Assembly (NCBI GenBank): GCA_905116865.2
Contig: CAJHNH020002813.1
Location: forward strand, 408,001-472,000
Origin: Candidula unifasciata
Lineage: Eukaryota; Mollusca; Gastropoda; Stylommatophora; Geomitridae
Direction of reading: 5' to 3'
DNA length: 64,000 nucleotides
Made by a program: the position numbers and the translations under genes. This document shows, one piece after another, positions 21,949 to 32,849 of this stretch. Under the pieces are notes generated by a model that saw only the letters and a program-made list of their open reading frames with translations, had not been told where the DNA came from and made no database searches. Every line of letters begins with the position of its first letter. Position 1 is the first letter of the stretch.

Positions 21949-22234
21949 CTGTATGTTCCGCCCACATATAAAACAAATCTGAGTGCCTCGAAGGATCGAA
22001 GCCATGGCTGGATGCATGTCGCCAAGCGATGCTGAACTTCTTTGAATCTCTGTCCTCCCAGCGGAGGATGCTGCACTTCTGCGTATCCAGAAGCAGCTCC
22101 AACCAAGGCCGCATGCGCAAACGAGCACCCTTCCGGCTGCGAGTGGCGCTGTTGCTAACGGATCTGTACCTCAATGTAGGCGGCATGACTTTCCTGTCCC
22201 GCCTTCTGGCTCGCACAGTCGATGTTTTCCTCAT
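21949..22234 (-). CDS. IRF: IRF-type transcription factor, exon A (first half of the DNA-binding domain)
   Basis: Encodes 95 codons plus one base, ending at a GTAGGG donor (21948). The first 42 residues are Arg-rich ('VRARRRDRK', 'TRSRKGARLRMR'). Then comes the IRF fold: 'RPWLELLLD', 'LRWEDRDSKKFSIAWRHAS', 'HGFD', 'DLFYMWAEHTG'. Taking Met at 22234 as residue 1, the family's five tryptophan positions fall at 44, 59, 71, 79 and 91, the 15-12-8-12 spacing of IRF1; the fourth is Phe here. IRFs bind GAAA-containing promoter elements in the nucleus and control immune and stress genes; molluscs are known to have several. The ATG at 22234 directly follows ttacag, so the exon may start upstream as a spliced exon or the ATG may be the true start. 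Confidence 0.87.
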
Positions 22235-22527
22235 CTGTAAATGTAGGTAATGGAAAACTTCACATTGAGGCAGTCAGACAGAGTGTACAACCAAGAGGAT
22301 AGGCAAAGAGTGTCGGTGATGCTGCTGAATGGGGTTTACGCAATAATACCCTTAGGGTGTTCAATCTTGCAGAATGAATTCGTAGAAGAGAGAAACAACC
22401 TATCCTACCATGTTACGTCATTAGGCAGAAATTTTGAAGAACACTGCTCTAGACTTTCGAGCATTCAGGCAATCAGTCTAGCCACTACACTGTAGCAGCG
22501 CGCTAACAAATCATGAAAGTCTCGTTC
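22235..22527. other. Region 5' of IRF exon A
   Basis: May contain the 5' UTR or an intron of the IRF gene. No TATA box or other promoter element can be singled out by eye. Confidence 0.3.
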
Positions 22528-22621
22528 GCGAAGTGGTCAAGCCGTAGGCTTCGTGTTCTAACGGTAGTAAGTTCGTGTCAGGACGGCTTATTCGGTTCAT
22601 GAGTGCAAAAAAAAAAAAAAA
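22528..22621 (+). mobile_element. Possible tRNA-like SINE head
   Basis: A-box-like 'gtggtcaagccg' and B-box-like 'agttcgtgtcagg' are spaced as in a tRNA-derived promoter, followed by a run of about 16 A (22607-22622). Confidence 0.4.
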
Positions 22622-22867
22622 ATAACAAAGATCTCCGGGGATCGTCACCCAAGCTTTGTTCGTGCTTCGTGTCCCGCTCTCGGCAGGTTACTATAGTCCG
22701 TTCCAGAAATCGTGCGCAACTTAAAAAATCTGGAACTAAGTAGCCGTTCAGTGTACGTTGATGAACGTGAACGTTTACATGCAACAACCTGTTAATAACA
22801 CTGTCTTTGTAAGAAATTGTTTTTAATGTAAACAAATATTTAGTTTCAATTTTGCTTTTTTGCGGAA
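22622..22867. other. Unassigned stretch
   Basis: No gene seen. Confidence 0.3.

Positions 22868-23270
<403 letters not shown>

Positions 23271-23327
<57 letters not shown>
23271..23327. repeat. (TA)n microsatellite, right part
   Basis: About 28 TA units beyond the SINE head. Confidence 0.95.
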
Positions 23328-23329
<2 letters not shown>

Positions 23330-23799
23330 GACAGATACAAAGTACAATATCAGCATGCTTACAGTTAAGTGAGTAACGGGAACTTTTCAAAACATTAAAT
23401 TTCATGCGTGTTATAGGCATTTCATTCTCACATGGTCATCTCAAGCATAAGTCTCCCGTGAGTTGCGGATTTTTCATTGAGTGAGAGATAGGCTATCAAA
23501 ATAATCATTACGCATCAATCTCCATGCTTGTGTCAATCAGTGTATACTCTATATTTTTATGGGTGCACAAATTATGAGTCAAACAGTAATCAGAGAAACT
23601 TCCCGCTTTAGGAAAACAGCAGCACCTATGCAATTGTAAATTTAAAAATCACAAGGACAAATATAATGCCACACGAAAACACAGTTTTGTTTATCCGTAC
23701 AGGAGTTTGCGAGATATTTGTTAAAGTGTAAGGGCACACGTTTTGAAGCACATTGTAAGACCATCCTCTCTACTTTACTTTAACCTAAAAAAAGTCTAC
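23328..23799. other. Unassigned stretch
   Basis: No gene or repeat identified. Confidence 0.3.
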
Positions 23800-23857
23800 A
23801 AAAGGCTGACGTGAGCTGGCTAAGGGCCTGTGCTCAACAGGGAGACGAAATCATCAT
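23800..23857 (+). pseudogene. LINE-alpha 3' tip
   Basis: Matches the last 50 bases of the coding end at 13120-13165 ('acgtgagctggctaagggcc'), then an ATC-type microsatellite. Confidence 0.5.
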
Positions 23858-24160
23858 TATCATCGTTTCATAATCATCAATTCTCGTTATGCCTAGTGGC
23901 ACATGAGGCTTCAGAGAGGACTTTCAATGCTCTCCTGTCCTGTGCAATCTTCAGTGCAGTTTTCCATGTCAAAGATGCCGCACTCAGGTCACTTTCCATC
24001 GTTCGTCTCCATGTTGTTTTTGAGCGCCCCTTTTTTTTCTCTCTTTCCCTCTGGTATCCACGTGAGAGCTGTTTTGGCAGGTATATCAGTATTCATTCTC
24101 ATAACGAGGCCAAGCTTTTCCATCTTCTCTTGGTTTTCATACTGTCTAGAGTTTCTTAGT
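23858..24160 (-). pseudogene. LINE C-terminal region, another family
   Basis: The minus strand reads 'VMRMNTDIPAKTALTWIPEG', then 'GRSKTTWRRTMESDL', then 'KIAQDRRALKVLSEA', with the usual GHV.RM...GR.K.TWRR...A.DR order. It lies tail to tail with the LINE-alpha tip at 23800, with an ATC/ATG repeat (23851-23880) between. Confidence 0.7.
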
Positions 24161-24721
24161 CTGTGACTTGAAGTAGTTTAGTGTTTAAGATAGAAAGACG
24201 AAAGGTAGAACACAATTTTATTTTTAAATTGCATATTTAAAATAGTTAAATAATTACAATATTACCTTGTCCCACTGTCACTCGTCGAAAAACGGTTTCG
24301 ATAAAAAGAACGAACATTTATAGCCTCGAGAATTAAGCAGGTGACATCGTAGGCGAAAAATACGTAGGTAAAAAATTCCAGGAAAATCAAGAACGTTTAG
24401 CTGGGCTGAAAACTTCGAAAGCTGAGGCGCATAAACACATCTTGCACCAGGATATAGACTTGCTTACTCAGAGAGTATTGGCTGACTTTACAAGTCACAC
24501 ATTCATTACAATCACAACTAAGTTCGCCCGCGTAAACACACATATGCACAGCAAAATACAATACAAGACAACAAAAAATATAAGCCACCGGAAAAGCACA
24601 CTAGACACTTCGTGCAAGGATTGTTTGCAATGCAAATTTGTCAAAAAAAAAAAAAAAATAAGACTAAACGCATTCAATGGCAATAAACTAACTAACTAAC
24701 TAATGGCAATGAATAATTTGA
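24161..24721. other. Unassigned stretch
   Basis: Contains a poly-A run (24643-24658) and a short AACT repeat (24687-24702). No gene. Confidence 0.35.
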
Positions 24722-25020
24722 ACAAATCCCCGTGTGGGTTCCGAGGCCCTATTATAGGGAAAACAAGAATAGACCCACTGCCTACCCAAAAGCATGTCGT
24801 AAGAGTCGACTAATTGGGAGCTTCTTTCGAAGTCGGAGTGCATCTGCCTGAGAGGCAAGGAGCCAACAGTCTGCATACAAATTAGTCAGATCTGTCAAAC
24901 GGATGCACACGCAGCACTCAGGTTCTGGAACAGGACTGCAGTCCAGAAGTGGTCGAACAACCAGAACTTTCCGTCGGAGTTTACAGCCGGTGAACGCGAA
25001 GAAAAAGAAGAATTAGAACA
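24722..25020 (+). mobile_element. Rep-C SINE, full length
   Basis: Reference copy: 5' block 'ccccgtgtgggttccgagg', 'aagcatgtcgtaagagtcga', 'gcctgagaggcaagga', 'ctcaggttctgga', 3' end 'gtttacagccggtgaacgc' and then gaagaaaaagaagaa. No A/B-box pair is obvious in the 5' end. Confidence 0.85.
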
Positions 25021-25189
25021 AGAAATATAACTAAAATGCTATGTCACGTAATGGCAGCTTAACCTGTGATGTCTGTTCTTCAGCACGCAGGGGTGGCGTC
25101 GGGAGTTTCTTCTTGACAAGTAGGAAATCAAGGCGACTCTTTGAATATTTCTTGGTTCTTTTAGAGCCCTTATAGTCTAAGCAAGATTG

Positions 25190-26565
25190 CCGGGAATAGA
25201 GCAACGGGGAGGTAAAGGCGATACACACCTGGATGGCTTGAGCACAGGGATAGGACGAGACAAGAATACTGATCTAATCCGTGATTATGGTGATCGTATA
25301 AGATGGCACCTATATAAACTAGACAAACTACTGAACACGGGTCTCAGAATCATCACTGAAGGTTTGAGAAGCACACCAGTCCATGAGCTGGAGGCAACTT
25401 CTGGCCTACAGACCTTGAGCCTTCAAAGGGAAGAAAAGGTGCTTACACTAACAGAAAAAAATTAAACGCATAACAACAACCCCTTGCACAGAATAGCTAA
25501 TAACCTAACTAAATACCGTCTGAAAAGACTAAGCTTTCACCATATATCAAAACTGTTTTGTGCAGAACACAGTGAAATCCTTTCTAAAGACTTCAACGTG
25601 GGAAATGATCCAGGCTTACAACATAGACCTACAGCCTAACTATACAGTCACAATAACAATCCCACGCACAGACAGAAAGGCTGAAGAATGTGACCTAGTA
25701 CTGCATGCAAAGACCCTTGAACATGCCCACAACTGTTATATAAAACCCGAATGGACACACGTATACATCGATGGATCATTGGAGGGAGCAGACAAAACGG
25801 AGAAGCTGGATCAGTCATCATAATGCAAGATGGTACCACACTAGAAACGTCCTGCGCCTCCGGAAAACTTTAGAGCAGAGCAATTTTTGATTCACCCAAA
25901 GTGCTCGAGGAAAGACAAAATTAAAAAACAGCAAAATTGTTTTTCTGTGTGACTGCATGTCAGTCCTCCAGCCACTCAGAGGGATCCACGAGACAACATG
26001 GAGAGAGAGCTGACCCACCAGCTGAACAGACTCGCATAAAACATCAGATCGTTCTCAAGTGGATCCCGACTCTCTGCAGCATACTCAGAAATGAGTTAGC
26101 AGACAGACTTGCTAAAAATGGAACAAAGGAGAAACAACACACCCAGCCATTGTCATTACCAGAAATCAGAACACTTATCAAGGGAAAATACAAGGAATTG
26201 TGGAGAGAACAAACTAACAGTAAACATCCAGAAGACCCCATCAGCAGACTCAACAGAAAGCAACATACAACAATTTTCCGTCTACGAACAGGACACTGCA
26301 GGCTCAACTACAACATGCATAAAATAAAGATTGTACAGTCCCCACAGTGTGCCTGTCAAACAGGACCACAAACATCTAAGCACATTCTGCAGACCTACCC
26401 ACTCTACATACAACACCGAAAAGACACCTGGCCTCAAGAGCAAAGTGTGCAGAGCAAGCTATTGGGAACAATTAAGGACCTGCTACTGACATGCAAGTTC
26501 ATAGAGGCAACCCACCTGATGGTCTGATCTGAGCACACGAAACCGAACGCAAAGAAGAAGAAGAA
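25190..26565 (+). pseudogene. LINE-delta: RT tail, RNase H and zinc knuckle
   Basis: Three plus-strand frames give one polyprotein end. The first (25300-25460) reads 'LDKLLNTGLRIITEGLRSTP', the post-RT connection of Jockey/I-type elements. The second (25560-25820) ends 'WTHVYIDGS', the start of RNase H with its first catalytic Asp. The third (25937-26527) reads 'LKWIPTLCSILRNELADRLA' (last RNase H motif; the usual GH is altered), then 'TIFRLRTGHCRLN' and 'CACQTG....KHIL', a zinc-knuckle-like tail. Part of the middle of RNase H is missing. The 3' end, 'gaacgcaaagaagaagaag' at 26544-26562, is also the 3' end of Rep-C. Confidence 0.85.
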
Positions 26566-26882
26566 AAATTATTAGATGGTGAAACATGACAAACCCTAGG
26601 CTTATCTTCATGGCACTCAATGATGATGATGATGTCGTTTATAGTGATTGCCTCTACTTCACAGACCAACTGGTACTCGATGCCTAATGCATTAACTATA
26701 CATCTTCTGCTGTTCCAGCGTAAAAGGACCGCTGGAAAGTTGTGTTGTGATTTACAGCTAGCATCTGATATCTGTGGCTAAGGAAATTTCCCCATTTCAG
26801 CAAATCCCTAATTCAAGGCTTTTAAACTGGCGACCCGCGCCTCAAATTTGGTGGCTTGAGGAAGCCTAGAAAGTGATCCGAG
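26566..26882. other. Unassigned stretch before the minisatellite
   Basis: A short GAT repeat at 26620-26633. No gene. Confidence 0.35.
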
Positions 26883-27458
26883 GATCACTGCCAGCTGTGC
26901 TGCATTAATGAGCTTTATAAGCTGTGGCTCTGGGCTCTGACCTGCTGATCACTGCCAGCTGTGCTGCATTAATGGACTTTCTTAGCTGCGGCTCGGGGTT
27001 CTGACCCGTGGATCACTGCCAGCTGTGCTGCATTAATGGACTTTCTTAGCTGCGGCTCGGGGCTCTGACCCGAGGATCACTTCCAGCTGTGCTGCATTAA
27101 TGGACTTTCTTAGCTGCGGCTCGGGGTTCTGACCCGTGGATCACTGCCAGCTGTGCTGCATTAATGGACTTTCTTAGCTGCGGCTCGGGGCTCTGACCCG
27201 TGGATCACTGCCAGCTGTGCTGCATTAATGGACTTTCTTAGCTGCGGCTCGGGGCTCTGACCTGAGGATCACTTCCAGCTGTGCTGCATTAATGGACTTT
27301 CTTAGCTGCGGCTCGGGGCTCTGACCTGAGGATCACTGCCAGCTGTGCTGCATTAATGGACTTTCTTAGCTGCGGCTCGGGGCTCTGACCTGAGGATCAC
27401 TGCCAGCTGTGCTGCATTAATGGACTTTCTTAGCTGCGGCTCGGGATTCTGGGCGATC
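26883..27458 (+). repeat. 64-bp minisatellite, nine copies
   Basis: Units start at 26883 and every 64 bases to 27395. Each has 'gatcactgccagctgtgctg' and 'cattaatggactttcttagc'. The first copy is the most diverged; the middle ones differ at one to three places. It is far more GC-rich than its flanks. Confidence 0.95.
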
Positions 27459-27525
27459 CCGGCTTTCAAAAGACTGGCCCCTGAATAAACCTTATTGAAT
27501 ATCCCTGCTGCTGCTGATGATGATG

Positions 27526-27680
27526 TTTTACCCCACCAGGACACAATGAGCGATAAACACCCAATGACACAAAGTGCAACCACGCAGATGAGGATCACCC
27601 GTGGAGAAGTCCCGCAAACCCCGTTCAGGCTATATTTAGAGACCCCGGCACAAGCCGAGGTTGGGCTTTAAACTCCCCTC
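27526..27680 (+). mobile_element. Rep-A retroposon copy
   Basis: Starts at 'taccccaccaggacaca', through 'gataaacacccaatgacaca' to the inner hairpin region 'ggcacaagccgaggttggg'. Terminal hairpin replaced by C and A runs. Confidence 0.8.
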
Positions 27681-27764
27681 CCCTCCCCCCAAAAAATGGC
27701 ACCACAAGCGGACGACTTGTATCTTTTGAAAGGGGTCTAAGAGGTCCCTTATAACCATGTATAT

Positions 27765-27961
27765 GGGTGGTTCTCAACCTGTAGGTCATGGCCCTTTTTG
27801 GGGTTGAACGACCCTTTCACAGAGGTTGGTCAAAGACCATCACAAAACACATATTCATTGAATTTATGAAGTAGCAACGAAAATAATTGTATGGTTGGGT
27901 GTCCCCACAACATGAAGTACCTGTTTGAAAGGGTAGTGCATTAGAAAGATTGTGAGCACAC
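27765..27961. mobile_element. SPIN-like non-autonomous hAT element
   Basis: Same interior as 20490-20702: 'ggttctcaacctg', 'acgaccctttcacag', 'gtagcaacgaaaataat', 'cacaacatga'. The ends have drifted and I cannot find an 8-bp duplication. Confidence 0.8.
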
Positions 27962-28283
27962 TCTTTTCAAAAGCATTTGTTTATACATTTTATATTATTT
28001 CAAGTATATTGTTATATTTTATTGTCATACAACACATTATTATAACTATTATTTTTATTTATTATTATACATCAGTTCGTCTTCTTCTTATACTCAGAAT
28101 GGCGTTGGTAGTCCCTCTATTCACACAGAGCCTCTATCTCGTGTTCTTTCTTCAATCAATTTAAACGACTAATTAATCACGTCCTTGACTGCAAGCAGCA
28201 TAGGGCTGTCAACACATGACAAGAAGGGGTCAGTTGAGGGGTGAGCCTAACCGATTGCACAAAGTATAGATATAATTCAAAAG
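27962..28283. other. Unassigned AT-rich stretch
   Basis: No gene recognised. Confidence 0.3.
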
Positions 28284-28735
28284 CAGTGTTCTTCCATCCA
28301 TGAGCCGCAGCCCACTACTGCTGGTGGGCCGCCAATAGTTTCTGCCTAGTCATATAAAAAGAATATCGATGTCAGAATTTGAGTTGTCAGACTGTTGATG
28401 TATTTTTTTTTAAAAACTTTTAAATTCTTTGTACAGACTTTCATAACCATATCAGTAATAATAAAATACAACAACAACAGTAACAAACGAGTGGAGGTTA
28501 TTGTAGCGCTTCGTATATCACAAACAACGCACCAGTCAAGTATATCAGATGTTCTAACCGCTGAGCAGCAAATGTCGTATCACCTGAAAAATTTAATTTT
28601 GTGCCATCGGCTTTAATAGATAATCTGTATTCTACATATTGTTATGTTTGGGTGTTTGGTAAGCTGCCAGGCGGTCAGTGAGACAATATATTCTGTGCCA
28701 GTGGGCCACGCGTATAAAAAGATTGAAGAGCACTG
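28284..28735. mobile_element. Non-autonomous hAT element, 452 bp
   Basis: Left end cagtgttcttccatc, right end gattgaagagcactg: 13 of 15 bases pair as inverted ends. The first 40 bases also resemble those of the 119-bp element at 15772. No target duplication is left. Confidence 0.7.
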
Positions 28736-28778
28736 AGTTATAGAAAAACTTTAGCGCACTATCCTAGGGGATTGGTGT

Positions 28779-30752
28779 CCATGTTGCCACTTTGGATGTT
28801 TTACATCCAGATCTAGATGTTTTCCTTGCATCTATATAGTGTTTTTGACGTCTAGATGGTAGATTCAAAAAGCATATAACTGCAGTTCCATTCAAAGATA
28901 TTATACCGCTGACATCTGTTCTAAGAACTACACCGATTAATGAATCATCAAAAGTTGAAGGATCTGTCGCAATGTTTTTAAGTTGTCATTGTGCAATTTC
29001 GAACTGGGACAATTTGATTGATTTGTTTAAAAACACTATTTCTGACAGTAAAGTTACTGATGACCTACAAATGCAACGCAGCAAGTGTACAAAGAAATAC
29101 TTTGAAAAAGATTTGATAAGTGATATTTCTACACATAAATATTTCTGTATTGAAAGTGCTTGGTATGTGTATTTTTTATACAGCAACAGTAAAGACAAAG
29201 TAGTTTATAAATATCTTGGACTAGTTCAATTGGAAAAGTGTGATGCAGAAAGTATAGTTCAAGAATTGAAGAAGCTTTTGATCAGCAAATAATTAGACTT
29301 AAAGAATTTTGCTGCAACTGGTACCGATAATGCCTCGGTGATGATTGGTATCAACAATGGCGTTTACGTCCTGATAAAATCAGTGTGTCATTCCCTGCAG
29401 CTAGCATTATCACATGCTTTATCTGAATGTTTACCAAGGAATTTGGAATACCTTATTGCAGAAATACATAGCTGGTTTTCCAAATCATCTATCAGACAAC
29501 AGCAATACAATAATAACTTATATTAAGCATTACATGATGTTTTCGCACCACTGAAAATTCTGTCAGATTGCAAAACTAGATGGTTATCAGTTCAACCAGC
29601 TGTTGAAAGAATTGTGAACTACTGGTTGGAGTTAAAGACACACTTCAAAATAACAAGATAAAGTGAAAAGTTCTACACAGCTGAAATACTAGATGGAAAA
29701 TACAGTGATTAAAAAAGAAAATTGGCATTCCTTCTATTTTTGCAACCGATTCTAATGGAGGTGCAAAACGTTAATAAAATGCTCGAATCTAAACATGTTG
29801 ATAAAGTTAAATTACTTGACGATCTCACTTTGATTTTTCACTCAGTTGGTAAAAGTCTGGTGTTGCCAACTCCTAAAGCTGATTTGCTCACTTGCACTAT
29901 AGAGAGCTATTTGGTTCCTAAGCATACCTTGGATATCAAGTCGAATAAAAAATTGATGATGATTATTTAAAAACAAAAGTACTGTTAACAGAAAATGTCA
30001 AGATTTCCTTATTCAAGCAAATGAAGCAGAGACTTCTTGAAAATCTAGATGTATTAAAAAATAATTCACTCTTTTCTGTGAGCAACATACTTCTGCCAGT
30101 AAAGGACATACCTAAATATTGTAAAGTAATGAAATGTTTAGGGGCTACTGATAATAGTGTCGAGGAAGCAGAATATCAGTTAACCAAACTTAACTTAGTT
30201 GAATTGACAATCAAAACAGAAACTGAAGCGTTTTGGAGTGAAGTGAGACAATCTAAAGATGCCTCAGGAAACAGCCCATTCTATAAGCTCTTTGAATGTG
30301 CCATGTCTGCCATGATACTACCACATTCAAATGCTGACGTAGAAAGAGTTTTCAGTGCTATGAATTATATCAAATCTAACATAAGAAATAGGATGAAACT
30401 TGAACTCTTAAATGCTATCTTGACAATAACATTCGGCCTGATGAGAGTAGGAAAATGCTGTTCAACGTATTAGCTCCCTGACTGTGTATTAAAAGAAATT
30501 GGAACAGCTAAAGCATACCAGAGTCATTTTAGATCTGAAGCTTCAATTTCATCATTCAAGCTAAGTTTATCCTGTGGATCTTGTGATTTAGACATCAGTG
30601 AAGATGAGGACATGATTCTATAGAGTAAGTCTTATCAATAGCTATGTAATTTGTGACTGTTTCATTTTGATGTTTATTTTCCCCGCTCAAATCTATATAT
30701 TTTTAGACAAGTTTCTAGATGGGTTTTTTTTCAATTAAAAGTGGCAACAGTG
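28779..30752 (+). mobile_element. hAT transposon, 1974 bp, ends and target duplication intact
   Basis: Bounded by a perfect 8-bp duplication ATTGGTGT (28771-28778 and 30753-30760). Left end ccatgttgccacttt and right end, read in reverse, cactgttgccacttt form short inverted repeats with two changes. The interior is a degraded transposase. Confidence 0.92.
28900..30475 (+). pseudogene. hAT transposase, broken
   Basis: Pieces in order: 28900-29292 ('KVEGSVAMFLSCHCAISNWD', then 'YKYLGLVQLEKCDAESIVQE'), 29300-29526 ('FAATGTDNASVMIG', which holds the second Asp of the RNase-H-like catalytic core), 29540-29660 ('DCKTRWLSVQPAVERI'), 29722-29970, and 30021-30473. The last ends 'LPHSNADVERVFSAMNYIKS', the hAT dimerisation motif. 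The first catalytic Asp, expected in a segment of the type LIIDESTD, has no match here ('FCIESAWYVY'). At least four stops or shifts. hAT enzymes cut and paste by hairpin intermediates; this copy cannot. An N-terminal BED zinc finger is not visible. Confidence 0.9.
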
Positions 30753-30874
30753 ATTGGTGTTTCAGTTTCAGTGTTGTACAACAGGCTTAATCTGGTAGTC
30801 TAATTTTCCAAATAAACAAACTATGCAAGTGAACAAAAAAAAAAAAAAAACGGAAGATCTTCAACTCTTGTGTG

Positions 30875-31111
30875 TAGGTAGGTAGGTAAGTTGTACCCCA
30901 CTAGGACATCACACAAGCGATAAACACCCGGTAACACAAAGTGCCACCATGCGGATGAGTATCACCCGTGAAGAGGTCCCGGAAACCTGTTCAGCCGTTA
31001 GGCCATATTTAAGGCCCGACTATATTTAGGTTCTCCGGCAAAAGCCAAAGTGGGGCTTCAGAATAACTAAAAATTGCATCCCACATGGGGACGCAATCAC
31101 TGTAAGTTATT
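30875..31111 (+). mobile_element. Rep-A retroposon, full length (GTAG subfamily)
   Basis: Flanked by AACTCTTGTGTG (30863-30874) and AACTCCTGTGTG (31112-31123), a 12-bp duplication with one change. Starts (TAGG)n, keeps the core, and ends with the second type of terminal hairpin: attgcatccc - acat - ggggacgcaat (about 31073-31097). Confidence 0.92.
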
Positions 31112-31164
31112 AACTCCTGTGTGATTTCCAGTGATAACTAATGGATGCCAGAGCTCTAGGTTAA

Positions 31165-31580
31165 AAATAAGATGATTTTGAGTTCAGACGTCTTAGAAGA
31201 ATACCAAATCTCCACAGGACAGATATGAGATCCAATACGCAAAAAAGACAAGAGACAAAGCAAGAAAATGTATCCAGTTTTATAAGAAAGCGCCGCTGGA
31301 ACTACATCAGCCATGCACTCAGGATGGATAAGATCAGACCCCCCCCCCCTCTTCTCCCCTCCCCCAAACCAAGCCCTCATAGGGACACCGGAATGAAAAG
31401 AAAACAGGAAAGACCAAGAGAGATCCTTCGTAGAACCATCATCATGGAAGGCTCAACCACGGACCTAATCAACATCCAAGTCCTAAAACAGGTGACAAAG
31501 AACTGCCAGACTTGGGGAGCTATGATCCCTATGCGCCATCTTAGGCTCAAAGGGCAAGACTCACTAACTATGTAAATTCT
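31165..31580 (+). pseudogene. LINE C-terminal relic
   Basis: Frame 31225-31575 reads 'RKRRWNYISHALRMD', a C-run insertion, 'RKQERPREILRRTII' and 'KNCQTWGAMI', the same end-of-polyprotein order as other LINEs here but another family. Confidence 0.7.
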
Positions 31581-31680
31581 AACCCCTCGTGGGTTTAGAG
31601 GTATCATTTTGGGACAGTAGACCAACTGCTTCCTAAAGAGCTTGTCATATAAGGTCACTAATTAGTGATTTGCTGAATTC
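31581..31680 (+). mobile_element. Degraded Rep-C 5' half
   Basis: Weak match to the Rep-C 5' region: 'cctcgtgggtttagagg', then a counterpart of the 'gcatgtcgtaagagtc' block. Confidence 0.45.
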
Positions 31681-31929
31681 TGATGTACTGGGCCGATATC
31701 ACATCCTAGCTGTGCAGAACATACTTACTGTCCATGTAAGGACGAAAGATAACAAAATTAGGTTCATCCTTCTCGTTAACATGTTATTTTCTATTTTTGT
31801 TTTTAAATATTATCTTAGACACCCAACCATCTCCCTTCCAGAAAAAAAAAAAAAAATGATTAATAGCATCTTTATCAATACTTTATGTTATCAGTGCCAA
31901 ACATAGACAACGGATAGGGCAATAGAACA
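31681..31929. other. Unassigned stretch
   Basis: Poly-A run at 31841-31855. No gene. Confidence 0.35.
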
Positions 31930-32085
31930 GAAAACAACTACACGTGAATTGCGCTGTTTTCGCAAGGTCACTAAAAGCAGAAGAAGAGACAGAGTTACAG
32001 ATACCAGTATTAGAGAGAAAGTCGGAATAAGAGCATGTCTAGATTACATTGACAGACAAAGAATAAAATGGTTTAGTCTAGTGAG
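31930..32085 (+). pseudogene. LINE C-terminal relic
   Basis: Reads 'TKSRRRDRVTDTSIREKVGI' and 'IDRQRIKWFSLVR', the segment before the GHV.RM block in many non-LTR polyproteins. Confidence 0.65.
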
Positions 32086-32255
32086 AATCGGCGCTGTGGC
32101 TAAGTCGATGCGAACGCTTCGTAATGCCTGGATCCCAGCTGCGGGCCATGCGCCTTGCATTGGTTTCGACAGTGGTCCAGAAAGCAATGACAAACTACTG
32201 AATGTAAATTTGCCTTAAAAAAAAATTACACAACAGCCAGGGTTATGTTAGTGAG
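32086..32255 (+). mobile_element. Rep-E, tRNA-derived SINE
   Basis: Head 'gctgtggctaagtcgatgcg' (A box) is intact, the B box is damaged, and the body matches 58157-58378. Confidence 0.8.
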
Positions 32256-32849
32256 GCGGTGTCTGTCGAATAAATGTGGAGACTTTTATTCTAGTAAACC
32301 ATACAATTTTAAAAACCCTGGTCAGTTGAAGAGCAGACACGGTCAACGCGCCATAACAGATGTTTTCGCTCACAAGCAATACATTACTGCAAGGGTCACT
32401 TTGACACGGATGTTATCATTGGCTCCATCTTTGCATTGCCTCTTGACGACTGTTTAGTGGACGGTATCAACACGTGTGTGTGTGTGTGCGCGCTAGCGTC
32501 TGTGTGTGTGTGTGTGTGTGAGCGCCTACTTTCGGCAAAATCCAGGAAGTAGAACATAAGAAACAACTATATAAACAAGTAACTAAACATAATACATATA
32601 TGACCAGGAAGTTTAACGGAGGAAAAGAAAAAAAAAAACGCTCACAAATAAGTCAGCGTTTCGATTACAATCTTGATCAACGAACATGGATCGAGCCGAC
32701 AACCGGATGACCACTGAGGCTCTGACAAGTTGTTTGTGTCCGGCTAAGTCCTGCGGATGCAAATTCCCCTTATTGCTGGACTAGGACTACAGGCTGGATT
32801 CCTACTTATGTAGACATTATAGAGTACAGGTGAAATGGCTGACACATGG
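32256..32849. other. Unassigned stretch with GT repeat
   Basis: (GT)n at 32474-32522 with a GCGC interruption. No gene recognised. Confidence 0.4.

Noticed and set aside
26883..27458. Resemblance of the 64-bp unit to cloning-vector sequence around CAGCTGCATTAATG
   Set aside because: Only a dozen bases match, with an insertion; the rest of the unit is unrelated, so no contamination.
26883..27458. CRISPR-like direct repeats
   Set aside because: Units are contiguous tandem copies with no unique spacers, in a eukaryotic genome.
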